The notes: generated by a model not told the origin, from the letters alone. Positions 24,581 through 33,021 are shown, counted from the first letter of the stretch. The stretch is 64,000 nucleotides of DNA from Corynebacterium renale (GCF_002563965.1 NZ_PDJF01000001.1:1178001-1242000), one strand, 5' to 3'. Made by a program: numbers and translations.

Positions 24581-25897
24581 TTAATACCCGCCCTGCGGCG
24601 CGGGCTGGTCGTAGAAGCGGGCGATGAGGTAATCCATCGACGGCACGTGACCACTAAAGAAGGCCTCCACGTGGTTCAAGCCGGTGCGCTCTGCGAGGGT
24701 GGGAACCTCGTTGGACGTGAAGTAGACCGTGGCCCCGCGGGCTGCATAATCGCGCGCTAGCTGCCGGGCCTGGTGGTAGGGGATGAGGTCGTCGTGGGTG
24801 GCATTGTGGATCATAATCGGCGCGTTCGGCGCGGCCTTACCCAATTTCTGGTCTTCCAACATGCGGTGCGCCGCGGGGACATCACGGACCACCTCGGCGA
24901 AAGACTTACCCGACGTAGTCAGCCACCGCGTATCCCAGAACCCCCATTTCACGGCAGCATCCGGGATACACGCCTCGGACACGCCCGCCAGGAAGGCCCG
25001 GCCGCGGTCGTTGAGCTGGGGATACACGGCTGCGCGAACCTCGGGGGAACGCTCCATGTACCCGTTGAGCGCCATGCCCAGCACGCCGACAATCGCCGAA
25101 CGATCCACCGCCTCCATCACGGTGAGCAAGTCCGCTGGCGGAGCACCCGCGTACGTGCCCTTGATATTCAGTTCCGGTGCATAGTTCCCGGCCTGCTCAG
25201 CCGCAGACGCCGCCGCTCCACCGCCCTGTGAATATCCGTACAGGCCCACCGGTGCATCCGCCGGCGCTCCCGCAAACTTCAGGGCGGCGCGCGCAGCATC
25301 GAGAACCGCGCGCCCTTCCTCTGTATGGTTCACGTAGGTGTGATGTCCGGCGGTCCCCAGCCCGATGTAGTCCGTGACCACCACCCGAATCCCGCTGCGC
25401 AGTGCCTCGAGCTGCGCGGGAGCTTCGTAGTTGATGTTCACACTGCCGCTAGAGGCTTGGACTTGGCCGATAAAATCAGTGCTTCTCGACGGCGCGCACA
25501 CATCTCCTTGGCCCCGGGTCCCTGGAGCAAACACCACGGTCGGTTGCGCGCCAGGGCCTTGCCAGCGCGCGTGTGGTTCGATGATTGTGCCGGTGACGGC
25601 CACGGGCTGGCCGTGCATGGTGGTGGACGTATACATGATTGTGCTACGACTGCCCAGCGCCAACGGGGTGCCATCGCCAACGAGCCGCTCACCGCGCGAT
25701 TTGAGCACGCTTCCCGGAGCCCCAAGTTCGGCGGGCGCAGTGTAGAAATCGTCCGGGGGATTTGCCGGCAGGTACTGCGAACTTAAAGCCGCGGGATCCG
25801 TGGGGATAGCGTGAGCTGGGGTAGCCGCAACCAGTGCGCAGGCGGCGATGGTTGCGGTAGCGATACTGCTTCGTAGACGAAAAGGATTGTCAGACAC
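24581..25897 (-). CDS. Secreted lipase, LIP family (alpha/beta hydrolase)
   Basis: Exported lipase or esterase of the secretory-lipase family (438 aa). GTG 25897 starts a signal peptide ending near TPAHAIP. The nucleophile elbow is GLYGYSQGGGAAA (Gly-Tyr-Ser-Gln-Gly), the acid and His are probably in HNATHDDLIPYHQ and NHVEAFFSGHVPS, and cysteines DVCAPS/SEACIPD could form a disulfide. A -10-like TAAGCT lies 8 bases before the GTG. It sits between pstB and phoU but in opposite orientation to pst; any link to phosphate (for example host or membrane lipid use) is speculative. Confidence 0.85.
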   Translation of the reverse strand: MSDNPFRLRSSIATATIAACALVAATPAHAIPTDPAALSSQYLPANPPDDFYTAPAELGAPGSVLKSRGERLVGDGTPLALGSRSTIMYTSTTMHGQPVAVTGTIIEPHARWQGPGAQPTVVFAPGTRGQGDVCAPSRSTDFIGQVQASSGSVNINYEAPAQLEALRSGIRVVVTDYIGLGTAGHHTYVNHTEEGRAVLDAARAALKFAGAPADAPVGLYGYSQGGGAAASAAEQAGNYAPELNIKGTYAGAPPADLLTVMEAVDRSAIVGVLGMALNGYMERSPEVRAAVYPQLNDRGRAFLAGVSEACIPDAAVKWGFWDTRWLTTSGKSFAEVVRDVPAAHRMLEDQKLGKAAPNAPIMIHNATHDDLIPYHQARQLARDYAARGATVYFTSNEVPTLAERTGLNHVEAFFSGHVPSMDYLIARFYDQPAPQGGY

Positions 25898-25911
25898 GAG
25901 CAGAAAGCTTA
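25898..25911 (-). promoter_or_regulatory. Candidate leaderless promoter of the lipase gene
   Basis: On the - strand TAAGCT (25911-25906) lies 8 bases before GTG 25897. Confidence 0.35.
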
Positions 25912-25935
25912 ATACAGACCCCCGACAGCTACCGG

Positions 25936-26673
25936 TTAGGCGTTGCGCCCAGAGATCTGGCGTTCCAAGTGCGCGAGGCGTTCGGAGAGTTCGGCGTCGT
26001 CACGCTCGCGCTTGCGCTTGTCCAAGTATTCGGCGCGAGTCTTGCCTGTGGTCAGGTAAATGATCCGCGTTGCGACGTTCACACAGTGGTCAGCGTAGCG
26101 CTCGAAGAAGCGGCCGCACATGGCGACGTCGTACGCCTCCCGCGTGGAATGAGACCATGGGCGCGCAGTGAGCAGCAGTTTGAGGTGGTCGTGGATGTCA
26201 TCGACGGCGTCGTCTTCGTCGCTGAGCCGTGCTGCCGCGTCGGGGTCGGGGTCGATGAGCAGGTCACGAACTTCCATGACCATCTCCGATCCGAGGTGCG
26301 ACATTTCTTCGAAGTAGCCCACGAGGTCATCCGGGATTGCGCGGTGCGGATGGCGTTGCCGTGCCGTAGATGCAATGTTGCGGGCAAGTGCTGCCATGCG
26401 ACGCAAATCCTCCACGATATAAATGGAGGAAACAACCTGGCGCAGATCGGATGCAACGGGGGCCTCGAGGGCGAGGAGTTCCACGGCGCGCGCTTCGCAG
26501 CGCTGCACAATCTCCAGCGTCTTATCTTCCATGGACAAGGCGTCCTCGGCGGCTTCGAGTGAACAGTGGATGAGCGCACGCGTGGCCTTTTCTAGGACCT
26601 CTTTGTCGAGGTCACACAGAACAATAAGGTCATGTGCGAATGCATCTAAATGTTCACGATAAGCCGTACGCAT
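25936..26673 (-). CDS. phoU: Phosphate signalling protein PhoU
   Basis: Negative regulator linking the Pst transporter to the Pho two-component system. The 245-residue all-helical protein has two PhoU repeats, with metal-binding E/D clusters such as SSIYIVEDLRRMAALARNIA and FERYADHCVNVATRIIYL. ATG 26673 is preceded by TATAGT 7 bases upstream, so it is leaderless; the open frame continuing to 27027 overlaps dusB and is a shadow. It is uncoupled from pstSCAB, being on the other strand with its own promoter. Confidence 0.93.
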   Translation of the reverse strand: MRTAYREHLDAFAHDLIVLCDLDKEVLEKATRALIHCSLEAAEDALSMEDKTLEIVQRCEARAVELLALEAPVASDLRQVVSSIYIVEDLRRMAALARNIASTARQRHPHRAIPDDLVGYFEEMSHLGSEMVMEVRDLLIDPDPDAAARLSDEDDAVDDIHDHLKLLLTARPWSHSTREAYDVAMCGRFFERYADHCVNVATRIIYLTTGKTRAEYLDKRKRERDDAELSERLAHLERQISGRNA

Positions 26674-26686
26674 GTAGACCACTATA
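26674..26686 (-). promoter_or_regulatory. Leaderless promoter of phoU
   Basis: On the - strand TATAGT (26686-26681) is 7 bases before ATG 26673. Confidence 0.6.
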
Positions 26687-26740
26687 GGTGTTGGACCCAA
26701 AAACCGCGCGCCAACCTGTGTTGACGTAGCGCAGGTGGTT

Positions 26741-27913
26741 TTAGCCACCGTTATTTTCGATATCGGCACCTTCCGGGACCGTGGCGTCGAATGGGTCGTC
26801 CAGCCAGCCGTCGGGAAGCTTGACCGCAGCGGGGGAGCCTTGGCGGCCGCGGGCGCCGTCGGAGTCGTCGGCTGTTGCTGTGGAATTACGGAAGGGTTCC
26901 AAGACCTGCTGGAGATCGGACATGGACTCGATGCGTGCCAGCGACGCGCGCGTCTCCCCGCCGGTGGGGAAACCGCGCAGGTACCACGCCATGTGTTTGC
27001 GCATGTCACGGCTGCCGTGGTGTTCACCGTGCTGTTCGATGAGCAGTTCCAGGTGGCGTTCCATGATGTCGCATACCTTGCCCAGCGTCATTGGCGGCAA
27101 CGGATCCCGGTCGGACAGTTCGGCGGAAATTTCCGCAAAGAGCCACGGCCGACCCAAACATCCACGCCCGATTTCCACGGCGTCGCAGCCAGTCTGCTCG
27201 AGCATCGCCGTCGCGTCCGCTGCAGCAAAGATGTCACCGTTGCCAAACACCTTGACGCCGGTTCCCTCAAGATGCTTCACGACGGCCGCAATCTCCTCCC
27301 AGCGCGCGTGTCCCGAATAACGCTGTGCAGCGGTCCGCGCATGCAAGGTTACGGCGGCGGCACCTTCCTCGGCAGCGATGCGTGCAGCATCCAAGTGCGT
27401 GAAGTGGTCTTCATCGATGCCGATGCGGAACTTCACGCTCACCGGAATATCCGTGCCTTCGGTTGCCTTCACGGCGGCTGCCACGATGTTGCGATACAAC
27501 TCCCGCTTGTACGGAAGCGCTGCGCCACCGCCACGGCGTGTGACCTTGGGGACGGGGCAGCCGAAGTTCATATCGATATGGTCCGCCAAGTTTTCATCGA
27601 CGATCCGCTTGGCGGCCTTGTAGGTGTATTCCGGCGTTGTGGTGTACAACTGCAGCGAACGCGGGCTTTCCGATTCATGGAACCGAGCCATCTTCAGAGT
27701 TTTGTCGTTTCCTTCAACGAGGGCGCGCGCAGTCACCATCTCGCAGACATAAAGGCCCGACACGGTCCCAGTGAGCTCGAGTTCAATTTCCCGGCAGAGA
27801 CGTCGAAAAGCCATCGTGGTTACCCCCGCCATGGGTGCAAGCACAACGGGGGAGCGGAGGGCTAACGAGCCCATGGTAACCGGCGTTGTTGCAGTTAAAG
27901 TCACGCCGGCCAT
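26741..27913 (-). CDS. dusB: tRNA-dihydrouridine synthase, DusB type
   Basis: FMN enzyme that reduces uridine to dihydrouridine in tRNA. Family blocks are VLAPMAGVTTMAFRRLC, the catalytic Cys in MNFGCPVPKV, VKFRIGIDE, LHARTAAQRYSG and GNGDIFAAADA, then the C-terminal helical DMRKHMAWYLRGFP. ATG 27913 (390 aa) has GGGGAA just upstream; ATG 27952 would add 13 residues and is the alternative. The last 45 residues are an acidic, low-complexity tail. Confidence 0.93.
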   Translation of the reverse strand: MAGVTLTATTPVTMGSLALRSPVVLAPMAGVTTMAFRRLCREIELELTGTVSGLYVCEMVTARALVEGNDKTLKMARFHESESPRSLQLYTTTPEYTYKAAKRIVDENLADHIDMNFGCPVPKVTRRGGGAALPYKRELYRNIVAAAVKATEGTDIPVSVKFRIGIDEDHFTHLDAARIAAEEGAAAVTLHARTAAQRYSGHARWEEIAAVVKHLEGTGVKVFGNGDIFAAADATAMLEQTGCDAVEIGRGCLGRPWLFAEISAELSDRDPLPPMTLGKVCDIMERHLELLIEQHGEHHGSRDMRKHMAWYLRGFPTGGETRASLARIESMSDLQQVLEPFRNSTATADDSDGARGRQGSPAAVKLPDGWLDDPFDATVPEGADIENNGG

Positions 27914-28071
27914 TGTTCCCCGTTTTGCCCCCTCACTCAAACTGTGTGGCATGGATTACGCATTTTGATTACTCTCGGGGTACATCACAGTACTTTATCT
28001 GTAGAATACGGGATGACCGTACTGGTGGCGGGCTGCGCTCGCCGCGACACTCACGAAACGCAGGAGGAAAT

Positions 28072-29574
28072 ATGTCTGAACGCATTGCACACGCAGGCCT
28101 TGCATCCAAGGTCATGTCCGCCGAAGAAGCAGCGCAGTTCATTAACAACGGTGATTCCGTCGGCATGTCCGGCTTCACGGGCGCCGGCTACCCCAAGGCT
28201 TTGCCCACCGCAATCGCCAACAAGGCTAAGGCTGAGCATGCTGCTGGCAACGAATTCAAGATTGACGTTCTGACCGGCGCTTCGACCGCCCCGGATTGCG
28301 ACGGCGTCCTCGCAGAGGCCGGTGCCATCAACTGGCGCGCCCCCTACCAGTCCGACCCCACCTTGCGTAACTCCATCAACGCTGGCGACATCAAGTACTC
28401 CGACATCCACCTCTCCCACATGGGCATGTACGTCCAGCAGGGCTTCCTCCCCGTTGACGTGGCCATTATTGAGGCCGTACGCATCACCGAAGAAGGCTAC
28501 GTAGTTCCTTCCTCCGCAGTGGGCAACAACGTGGAATACATGGACGCGGCAGACAAGATCATCATCGAGATTAACGAGTGGCAGTCGCTCGACCTCGAAG
28601 GCATGCACGACATCTGGATGATGCCGCACCTGCCAAACCGTGTGCCAATCCCAATCCAGAACGCCGGTGACCGCATCGGTAAGCCCTACATTGAGGTCGA
28701 CCCGAACAAGATTGTTGCGATCGTCAAGACCAACGAAGCTGACCGCAATGCACCGTTCAAGCCTGCCGACGAAATCTCCGAGAAGATCGCCGGCAACTTC
28801 CTCGACTTCCTCGAAGCCGAGGTGCAGGCCGGTCGCCTTGCTTACGACCAGTACGTCATGCAGTCCGGTGTGGGCAACGTCCCGAACGCCGTGATGGCAG
28901 GCCTGCTTGATTCCAAGTTTGAGAATATCCAGGCATACACCGAGGTTATCCAGGACGGCATGGTTGACCTCATCGACGCTGGCAAGATGAGCGTCGCTTC
29001 CGCAACCTCCTTCTCCCTTTCCCCTGAATACGCGGAGAAGATGAACGCCGAAGCTGCCCGCTACCGCGAGCACATCATCCTGCGCCCACAGCAGATCTCC
29101 AACCACCCAGAGGTTGTGCGCCGCATTGGTCTGATCGCTACAAACGGCATGATCGAGGCCGACATTTACGGCAACATCAACTCCACCAACGTTTCCGGAA
29201 CCCGCGTCATGAACGGTATCGGTGGCTCGGGCGACTTCACCCGAAACGCGCTGGTCTCTTCCTTCATCTCCGGATCCGAGGCCAAGGGCGGAGCAATCTC
29301 CACCATCGTTCCTTTCGCCACGCACATCGACCACACCGAGCACGACGTCATGGTCGTCATCACCGAGTACGGGTACGCCGACCTCCGCGGCCTGGCGCCA
29401 CGTGACCGAGTCAAAAAGATGATCTCCATCGCGCACCCGGATTACCGCCCGCAGCTCGAGGAATACTACGAGCGCGCGCTCAAGGGTAAGAATATCCACA
29501 CCCCGCACGATCTGGGCACCGCTTTCAACTTCCACATCAACCTGGCGGAAAACGGAACAATGCGCCTCAACTAA
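28072..29574 (+). CDS. Succinyl-CoA:acetate CoA-transferase
   Basis: Transfers CoA between succinyl-CoA (or propionyl/acetyl-CoA) and acetate. The 500-residue protein matches the class I AarC/Cat1 group: VGMSGFTGAGYPKALP near the N-terminus, a candidate catalytic Glu in IQAYTEVIQDGMVDL, and the CoA-site GIGGSGDFTRNA followed by GLAPRDRVKKMISIAHPDY. ATG 28072 has a strong AGGAGG site 6 bases upstream; the open frame from 27886 overlaps the dusB promoter and is not used. C. glutamicum has the same gene near ramA. A GGGGT motif (27977-27981) upstream could be a RamA half-site, but this is weak. Confidence 0.93.
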   Translation: MSERIAHAGLASKVMSAEEAAQFINNGDSVGMSGFTGAGYPKALPTAIANKAKAEHAAGNEFKIDVLTGASTAPDCDGVLAEAGAINWRAPYQSDPTLRNSINAGDIKYSDIHLSHMGMYVQQGFLPVDVAIIEAVRITEEGYVVPSSAVGNNVEYMDAADKIIIEINEWQSLDLEGMHDIWMMPHLPNRVPIPIQNAGDRIGKPYIEVDPNKIVAIVKTNEADRNAPFKPADEISEKIAGNFLDFLEAEVQAGRLAYDQYVMQSGVGNVPNAVMAGLLDSKFENIQAYTEVIQDGMVDLIDAGKMSVASATSFSLSPEYAEKMNAEAARYREHIILRPQQISNHPEVVRRIGLIATNGMIEADIYGNINSTNVSGTRVMNGIGGSGDFTRNALVSSFISGSEAKGGAISTIVPFATHIDHTEHDVMVVITEYGYADLRGLAPRDRVKKMISIAHPDYRPQLEEYYERALKGKNIHTPHDLGTAFNFHINLAENGTMRLN

Positions 29575-29594
29575 TCCGCGCACACTGGGAATTA

Positions 29595-29632
29595 TGTAGC
29601 CGGTTTTTCATTTAGGGCAGCAACCGGCTACA
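29595..29632 (+). terminator. Hairpin after the CoA-transferase gene
   Basis: TGTAGCCGGTT and AACCGGCTACA pair around a 16-base loop, 20 bases after the stop and just before tRNA-Lys. Confidence 0.55.
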
Positions 29633-29644
29633 CTCTTCCCCGTT

Positions 29645-29717
29645 GGGCCTTTAGCTCAGTTGGTAGAGCTACGGACTTTTAATCCGCAGGTCGCGGGTTC
29701 GATCCCCGCAGGGCCCA
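29645..29717 (+). tRNA. tRNA-Lys(TTT)
   Basis: A 73-base cloverleaf: acceptor GGGCCTT/AGGGCCC, D-loop AGTTGGTAGAG, anticodon TTT in CTTTTAA, T-loop GGTTCGATCC, discriminator A. CCA is not encoded. Confidence 0.95.
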
Positions 29718-29725
29718 CAATTATG

Positions 29726-29752
29726 AAGCCCCAGGCCACATGGTCTGGGGCT
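29726..29752. terminator. Terminator between tRNA-Lys and csoR
   Basis: AGCCCCAG and CTGGGGCT pair around GCCACATGGT; it may serve both the tRNA and the convergent csoR. Confidence 0.65.
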
Positions 29753-29771
29753 TCTGCTATTCGCCGTCGGC

Positions 29772-30146
29772 TTACGCCTTCATGAGTCTCTGGATAGCTG
29801 CCATCGCCTCTTCAATCTTCGCGTCTCCTTCACCGGAATTACTTGCGACGGCATTCGTGACGCAATGGTGAAGGTGGTCATCCATCAGTGCCACGGCAAC
29901 ATTGCGCAACGCCGACGTCGCCGCGCTAATCTGCGTGACGATGTCGATGCAGTACTCGTCTTCATTCAGCATCCTGTGGATACCGCGTACTTGGCCCTCT
30001 ATGCGCTTCAGGCGGGCCAGGTAGCGTGCTTTCTCGTCCGTGTAGCCGTGATGGGCGCGCTGATCCTTGCAGCACGAAGTAGGGGACTGCTCGGCTGGGC
30101 CTTGTGCGTCGTCGTGGCTGGATTGTGGAGTAGCGCTAGTAACCAT
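29772..30146 (-). CDS. Metal-sensing transcriptional repressor, CsoR/RcnR family
   Basis: All-helical DNA-binding repressor (124 aa). Core DEKARYLARLKRIEGQVRGIHRML matches the family in its key residues. The Cu(I) ligand set is Cys in YCIDIVTQI and His/Cys in DHLHHCV, the C-H-C pattern of copper-sensing CsoR. The N-terminus adds a Cys/His-rich stretch (SCCKDQRAHHGY). ATG 30146 has TACACT 6 bases upstream, so it is leaderless; the open frame to 30443 runs through tRNA genes and is spurious. No copper exporter or chaperone gene is adjacent, so its targets lie elsewhere. Confidence 0.88.
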   Translation of the reverse strand: MVTSATPQSSHDDAQGPAEQSPTSCCKDQRAHHGYTDEKARYLARLKRIEGQVRGIHRMLNEDEYCIDIVTQISAATSALRNVAVALMDDHLHHCVTNAVASNSGEGDAKIEEAMAAIQRLMKA

Positions 30147-30158
30147 GGTTAAAGTGTA
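30147..30158 (-). promoter_or_regulatory. Leaderless promoter of csoR-type gene
   Basis: On the - strand TACACT (30158-30153) is 6 bases before ATG 30146. Confidence 0.55.
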
Positions 30159-30239
30159 TCCTGACCTGTCAATTTGTTTCTTTTTAGGGCGTACCGTAAA
30201 GTACTCAAACAGGTTCGCAGCGAGCATCGCTGTGGTCCA

Positions 30240-30312
30240 GCCCCCATCGTCTAGAGGCCTAGGACACTGCCCTTTCACGGCAGCGACACGGGTTCGAATC
30301 CCGTTGGGGGTA
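30240..30312 (+). tRNA. tRNA-Glu(TTC)
   Basis: Acceptor GCCCCCA/TGGGGGT, anticodon TTC in CCTTTCACG, T-arm ACGGGTTCGAATCCCGT, discriminator A. Confidence 0.95.
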
Positions 30313-30316
30313 CTCC

Positions 30317-30392
30317 AGGCCCTGTGGCGCAGTTGGTTAGCGCGCCGCCCTGTCACGGCGGAGGTCGCGGGTTCAAGTCCCGTCAGGGTCGC
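30317..30392 (+). repeat. 76-bp direct repeat (tRNA-Asp), left copy
   Basis: Bases 30317-30392 are identical to 30904-30979. Identity stops abruptly at both edges. Confidence 0.9.
30318..30391 (+). tRNA. tRNA-Asp(GTC), copy 1
   Basis: Acceptor GGCCCTG/CAGGGTC, anticodon GTC in CCTGTCACG, T-arm GCGGGTTCAAGTCCCGT, discriminator G. Five bases after tRNA-Glu. Confidence 0.95.
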
Positions 30393-30394
30393 CA

Positions 30395-30430
30395 ATAAAA
30401 ATCCCGAGGTAAAAGCCTTGGGATTTTTTG
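30395..30430 (+). terminator. Terminator after tRNA-Glu/tRNA-Asp
   Basis: AAAATCCCGAGG pairs with CCTTGGGATTTT around TAAAAG, followed by TT. Confidence 0.8.
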
Positions 30431-30480
30431 CATTCCTACCCAAGCGGGCGTGTCTCCGCTATGGGCCAGGGTGTAGCGCG

Positions 30481-30569
30481 TGATACGAAAAAGACATTCT
30501 GGTGGTTAAGTAGCGTTAAACCTGCAGGTGGATTTTTCCAGGTAATTGCAGAATGTCTTTTTCATATCA
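30481..30569. repeat. 89-bp element bounded by 21-bp inverted repeats
   Basis: The left arm 30481-30501 and right arm 30549-30569 are complementary at 20 of 21 positions (core GAAAAAGACATTCTG). They enclose 47 bases that contain the palindrome ACCTGCAGGT. It could be a MITE-like remnant or a long-stem RNA structure; no transposase is present. Confidence 0.7.
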
Positions 30570-30903
30570 CTGCCAAGCCCATACCTCTTCTGAGGGTGTG
30601 CGGTGTGGTGGCTACCGGCACCGCACATGCTGTGGACTCGGGGTTGTGGTTCTTTGCTGTCAGGCCGGTGCGTGAGAACGCGGCGCATTTACAACTCCCT
30701 GGGAATAATAGTTGCCGGCTTTAGTTCGTTAGGTGGAGTAGCTCCCGGATGGGAGACATGCCTTTCTTTACTTAACTCAGCTGCGCCGTAAAAGGCTGAT
30801 AAAAGACCACGTCACGGGCAGATTTGCTTAGTGTCAGAAGTTCTGTGTAAAGTATGAACTCGTGCAAAGGACAGCGTCATGCTTCCTAGTACATAATAGA
30901 ATA
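30570..30903. other. Non-coding stretch between the duplicated tRNA-Asp genes
   Basis: No convincing reading frame, RNA family or promoter was recognised. Short open frames here have no coding character. Together with the 89-bp element it forms the roughly 510-bp segment separating the two tRNA-Asp copies. Confidence 0.6.
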
Positions 30904-30979
30904 AGGCCCTGTGGCGCAGTTGGTTAGCGCGCCGCCCTGTCACGGCGGAGGTCGCGGGTTCAAGTCCCGTCAGGGTCGC
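30904..30979 (+). repeat. 76-bp direct repeat (tRNA-Asp), right copy
   Basis: Identical to 30317-30392; flanks differ on both sides. Confidence 0.9.
30905..30978 (+). tRNA. tRNA-Asp(GTC), copy 2
   Basis: Sequence-identical to copy 1, with anticodon GTC; 21 bases before tRNA-Phe. Confidence 0.95.
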
Positions 30980-30999
30980 TGAAGTGCTTAGGTGCTTCT

Positions 31000-31072
31000 G
31001 GCCAGATAGCTCAGTTGGTAGAGCACACGCCTGAAAAGTGTGGGGTCGCCGGTTCGATCCCGGCTCTGGCCA
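31000..31072 (+). tRNA. tRNA-Phe(GAA)
   Basis: Acceptor GGCCAGA/TCTGGCC, D-loop AGTTGGTAGAG, anticodon GAA in CTGAAAA, T-loop GGTTCGATCC, discriminator A. Confidence 0.95.
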
Positions 31073-31079
31073 CAAATAG

Positions 31080-31113
31080 ACCAGCGTCTCCATCACGGAG
31101 ACGCTGGTTTTTG
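31080..31113 (+). terminator. Terminator after tRNA-Asp/tRNA-Phe
   Basis: ACCAGCGTCTCC pairs with GGAGACGCTGGT around ATCAC, followed by TTTTTG. Confidence 0.85.
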
Positions 31114-31221
31114 TTTTGGGTGGACGGTGTGGGAGTCAAACGCGGGGCAAGCGCGGTTTAAGCGTCAAAACAGGGGCTATTCGCGCGCACCGGGCAGCGT
31201 GGCGCTTTGCTTTCCAAAGAA

Positions 31222-31252
31222 TAAAGCCACGCTCCCTGAAGCGGGGCGTGGC
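31222..31252 (-). terminator. Terminator of cysE
   Basis: On the - strand GCCACGCCCCGC...GGAGCGTGGC forms a hairpin followed by TTTATTC, downstream of the cysE stop. Confidence 0.65.
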
Positions 31253-31293
31253 GGGTGGGGTGGGCGTCGAAAAGCCTGAAATGAAATGGCGGG

Positions 31294-31863
31294 TTAAATC
31301 ACATAGAAATCGGGGTCTACGAGCTTAATCTGCTCGTCGGAGGCGCGCGGTCGGCATTTGGCTGGGATGCCCACAGCGATGCAATCAGGGCCGATATCCT
31401 TCGTCACAACCGCGTTAGCGCCAATAGCGCTGTTATCGCCGATGGTGATGGGGCCCAGGACTTTGGCACCGGCGCCGATAGTCACATTGTTGCCAATTGT
31501 CGGGTGACGTTTCGTTTGAGTGAGCACCTGGCCGCCTAGCGTGACGCCGTGGTAAATCATCACGCCGTCGCCAATCTCGGCGGTTTCGCCAATGACTACA
31601 CCCATGCCATGGTCAATGAAGAAACGCCGCCCGATGGTTGCGCCAGGGTGAATCTCGATACCCGTGAGCCAGCGTGCAACCTGCGCCAAGATGCGGGCTA
31701 CCCCCTTGATGTCGCGCTTCCACAGCCAATGCGCACACCGGTGAATCCAAATTGCGTGCAGCCCCGAATACACGATTGCATTTTCCACGTTGCCGCGCGC
31801 CGCGGGATCATGGTTGCGGGCATTTTCTAAATCTTCACGGATCATTTTGAACACGGCAAACAT
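31294..31863 (-). CDS. cysE: Serine O-acetyltransferase
   Basis: Makes O-acetylserine, the substrate of CysK. The 189-residue length is the short form typical of Gram-positives. N-terminal helices are followed by left-handed beta-helix hexapeptides ([51 protein letters not shown]) with the catalytic His of FIDHG/MIYHG. ATG 31863 is confirmed by TAGAAT 7 bases upstream (leaderless). Same strand as cysK, 225 bp downstream of it, with a terminator between, so they are separate transcription units. Confidence 0.95.
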   Translation of the reverse strand: MFAVFKMIREDLENARNHDPAARGNVENAIVYSGLHAIWIHRCAHWLWKRDIKGVARILAQVARWLTGIEIHPGATIGRRFFIDHGMGVVIGETAEIGDGVMIYHGVTLGGQVLTQTKRHPTIGNNVTIGAGAKVLGPITIGDNSAIGANAVVTKDIGPDCIAVGIPAKCRPRASDEQIKLVDPDFYVI

Positions 31864-31876
31864 ACCGAGGATTCTA
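31864..31876 (-). promoter_or_regulatory. Leaderless promoter of cysE
   Basis: On the - strand TAGAAT (31876-31871) is 7 bases before ATG 31863. Confidence 0.65.
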
Positions 31877-32035
31877 ACAGCGGTCAGGGGAGGTGGCGCA
31901 GCCGCTGGTCGTCGCTACCGTCACCAGGAAACACGTCCGGAGGGGTGACGGCGTGAATTCCCTGGGGAAACGTGCGTGGCTCTGCATGATTGGCCGAACT
32001 GCAGGACGCCACGGAAGACTCGAAAGTTGAATATT

Positions 32036-32074
32036 AAAAAAGTCCCGGGGCGGACATGGTGCCGCCTCGGGACT
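32036..32074 (-). terminator. Terminator of cysK
   Basis: AGTCCCGGGGCGG and CCGCCTCGGGACT (one bulge) pair around ACATGGTG; the - strand is followed by TTTTTTA. Confidence 0.85.
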
Positions 32075-32088
32075 GCGTATCCGGGAAA

Positions 32089-33021
32089 TTAGTCGCGGAT
32101 GTCCTCGTACAGGATGGTGGAGACGTAACGCTCACCAAAGTCGCACACGACGGTGACGATGGTCTTGCCCTCGTTCTCTGGCTTTGCGGCGAGCTCGAGT
32201 GCAACCTTGATGTTGGATCCGGTGGAGATGCCGCCCAGGATGCCTTCTTCGGTGCCTAGCTTGCGGGAGTATGCAACGGCGTCTTCGTTGGAGACGGTGA
32301 AGACGTCATCCAGAACGGTGCGGTCCAGAACCTCTGGGATGAAGTTTGCGCCGATGCCCTGAATCTTGTGTGGGCCGGCCTTGCCTTCGGTCAGCAGTGG
32401 GGAGGAAGCTGGCTCGACTGCGTAGACCTTGACCTCTGGGTTGCGCTCCTTGAGGACCTGGCCCACACCCGTGACGGTGCCGCCGGTGCCGAAACCTGCG
32501 ACGAAGATGTCGACGTTGCCGTCGGTATCCTGCCAGATCTCTTCTGCGGTGGTCTTGCGGTGAATTTCCGGGTTCGCCGGGTTGCCGAACTGGCGGGCCA
32601 GGATTGCGCCTTCGCGTTCAGCGACGATTTCGTTTGCCTTGTCCACAGCGCCTTGCATACCCGCTGCGCCTGGGGTCAGGATGATTTCTGCACCGTAAGC
32701 GCGCAGCATGACGCGGCGCTCAGCGGACATGGTCTCTGGCATGGTCAGCACTACGTTATAGCCACGAGCTGCGCCGACCATAGCAAGTGCGATGCCGGTG
32801 TTGCCGGAGGTTGCCTCAACGATGGTGCCACCTGGCTTGAGTTCGCCGGATTCCTCGGCAGCCTTGATGATTGCCAGGCCAATGCGGTCTTTAACGGAGT
32901 TTGCTGGGTTGAAGGACTCAACCTTCACAAGAACCTCGCCAGGGAGGTCCTTGGTGAGCTTGGAAAGGCGGACCAGTGGTGTGCCACCAATGGTCTCGGT
33001 GATGTTGTTGTACAAAGCCAT
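32089..33021 (-). CDS. cysK: Cysteine synthase A (O-acetylserine sulfhydrylase)
   Basis: PLP enzyme that makes cysteine from O-acetylserine and sulfide. The 310-residue protein has the PLP Lys in [11 protein letters not shown], the substrate loop [12 protein letters not shown] and the phosphate-binding [13 protein letters not shown] 33021 follows AAGGAG by 6 bases; the open frame to 33099 precedes the ribosome site and is rejected. An McbR-type operator lies about 85 bp upstream, matching sulfur-responsive repression of cysK in C. glutamicum. Confidence 0.96.
   Translation of the reverse strand: MALYNNITETIGGTPLVRLSKLTKDLPGEVLVKVESFNPANSVKDRIGLAIIKAAEESGELKPGGTIVEATSGNTGIALAMVGAARGYNVVLTMPETMSAERRVMLRAYGAEIILTPGAAGMQGAVDKANEIVAEREGAILARQFGNPANPEIHRKTTAEEIWQDTDGNVDIFVAGFGTGGTVTGVGQVLKERNPEVKVYAVEPASSPLLTEGKAGPHKIQGIGANFIPEVLDRTVLDDVFTVSNEDAVAYSRKLGTEEGILGGISTGSNIKVALELAAKPENEGKTIVTVVCDFGERYVSTILYEDIRD

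Noticed and set aside
28051..29583. 510-residue open frame on the - strand
   Set aside because: Antisense to the CoA-transferase gene; Val/Asp/Gly-rich composition typical of shadows and no family motif.
29772..30443. Long form of the CsoR gene and a protein frame across tRNA genes
   Set aside because: The extra part is antisense to tRNA-Glu and tRNA-Asp and upstream of the -10 box.
30570..30791. Small proteins between the tRNA-Asp copies
   Set aside because: No ribosome site, no recognisable motif and overlapping alternatives in several frames.
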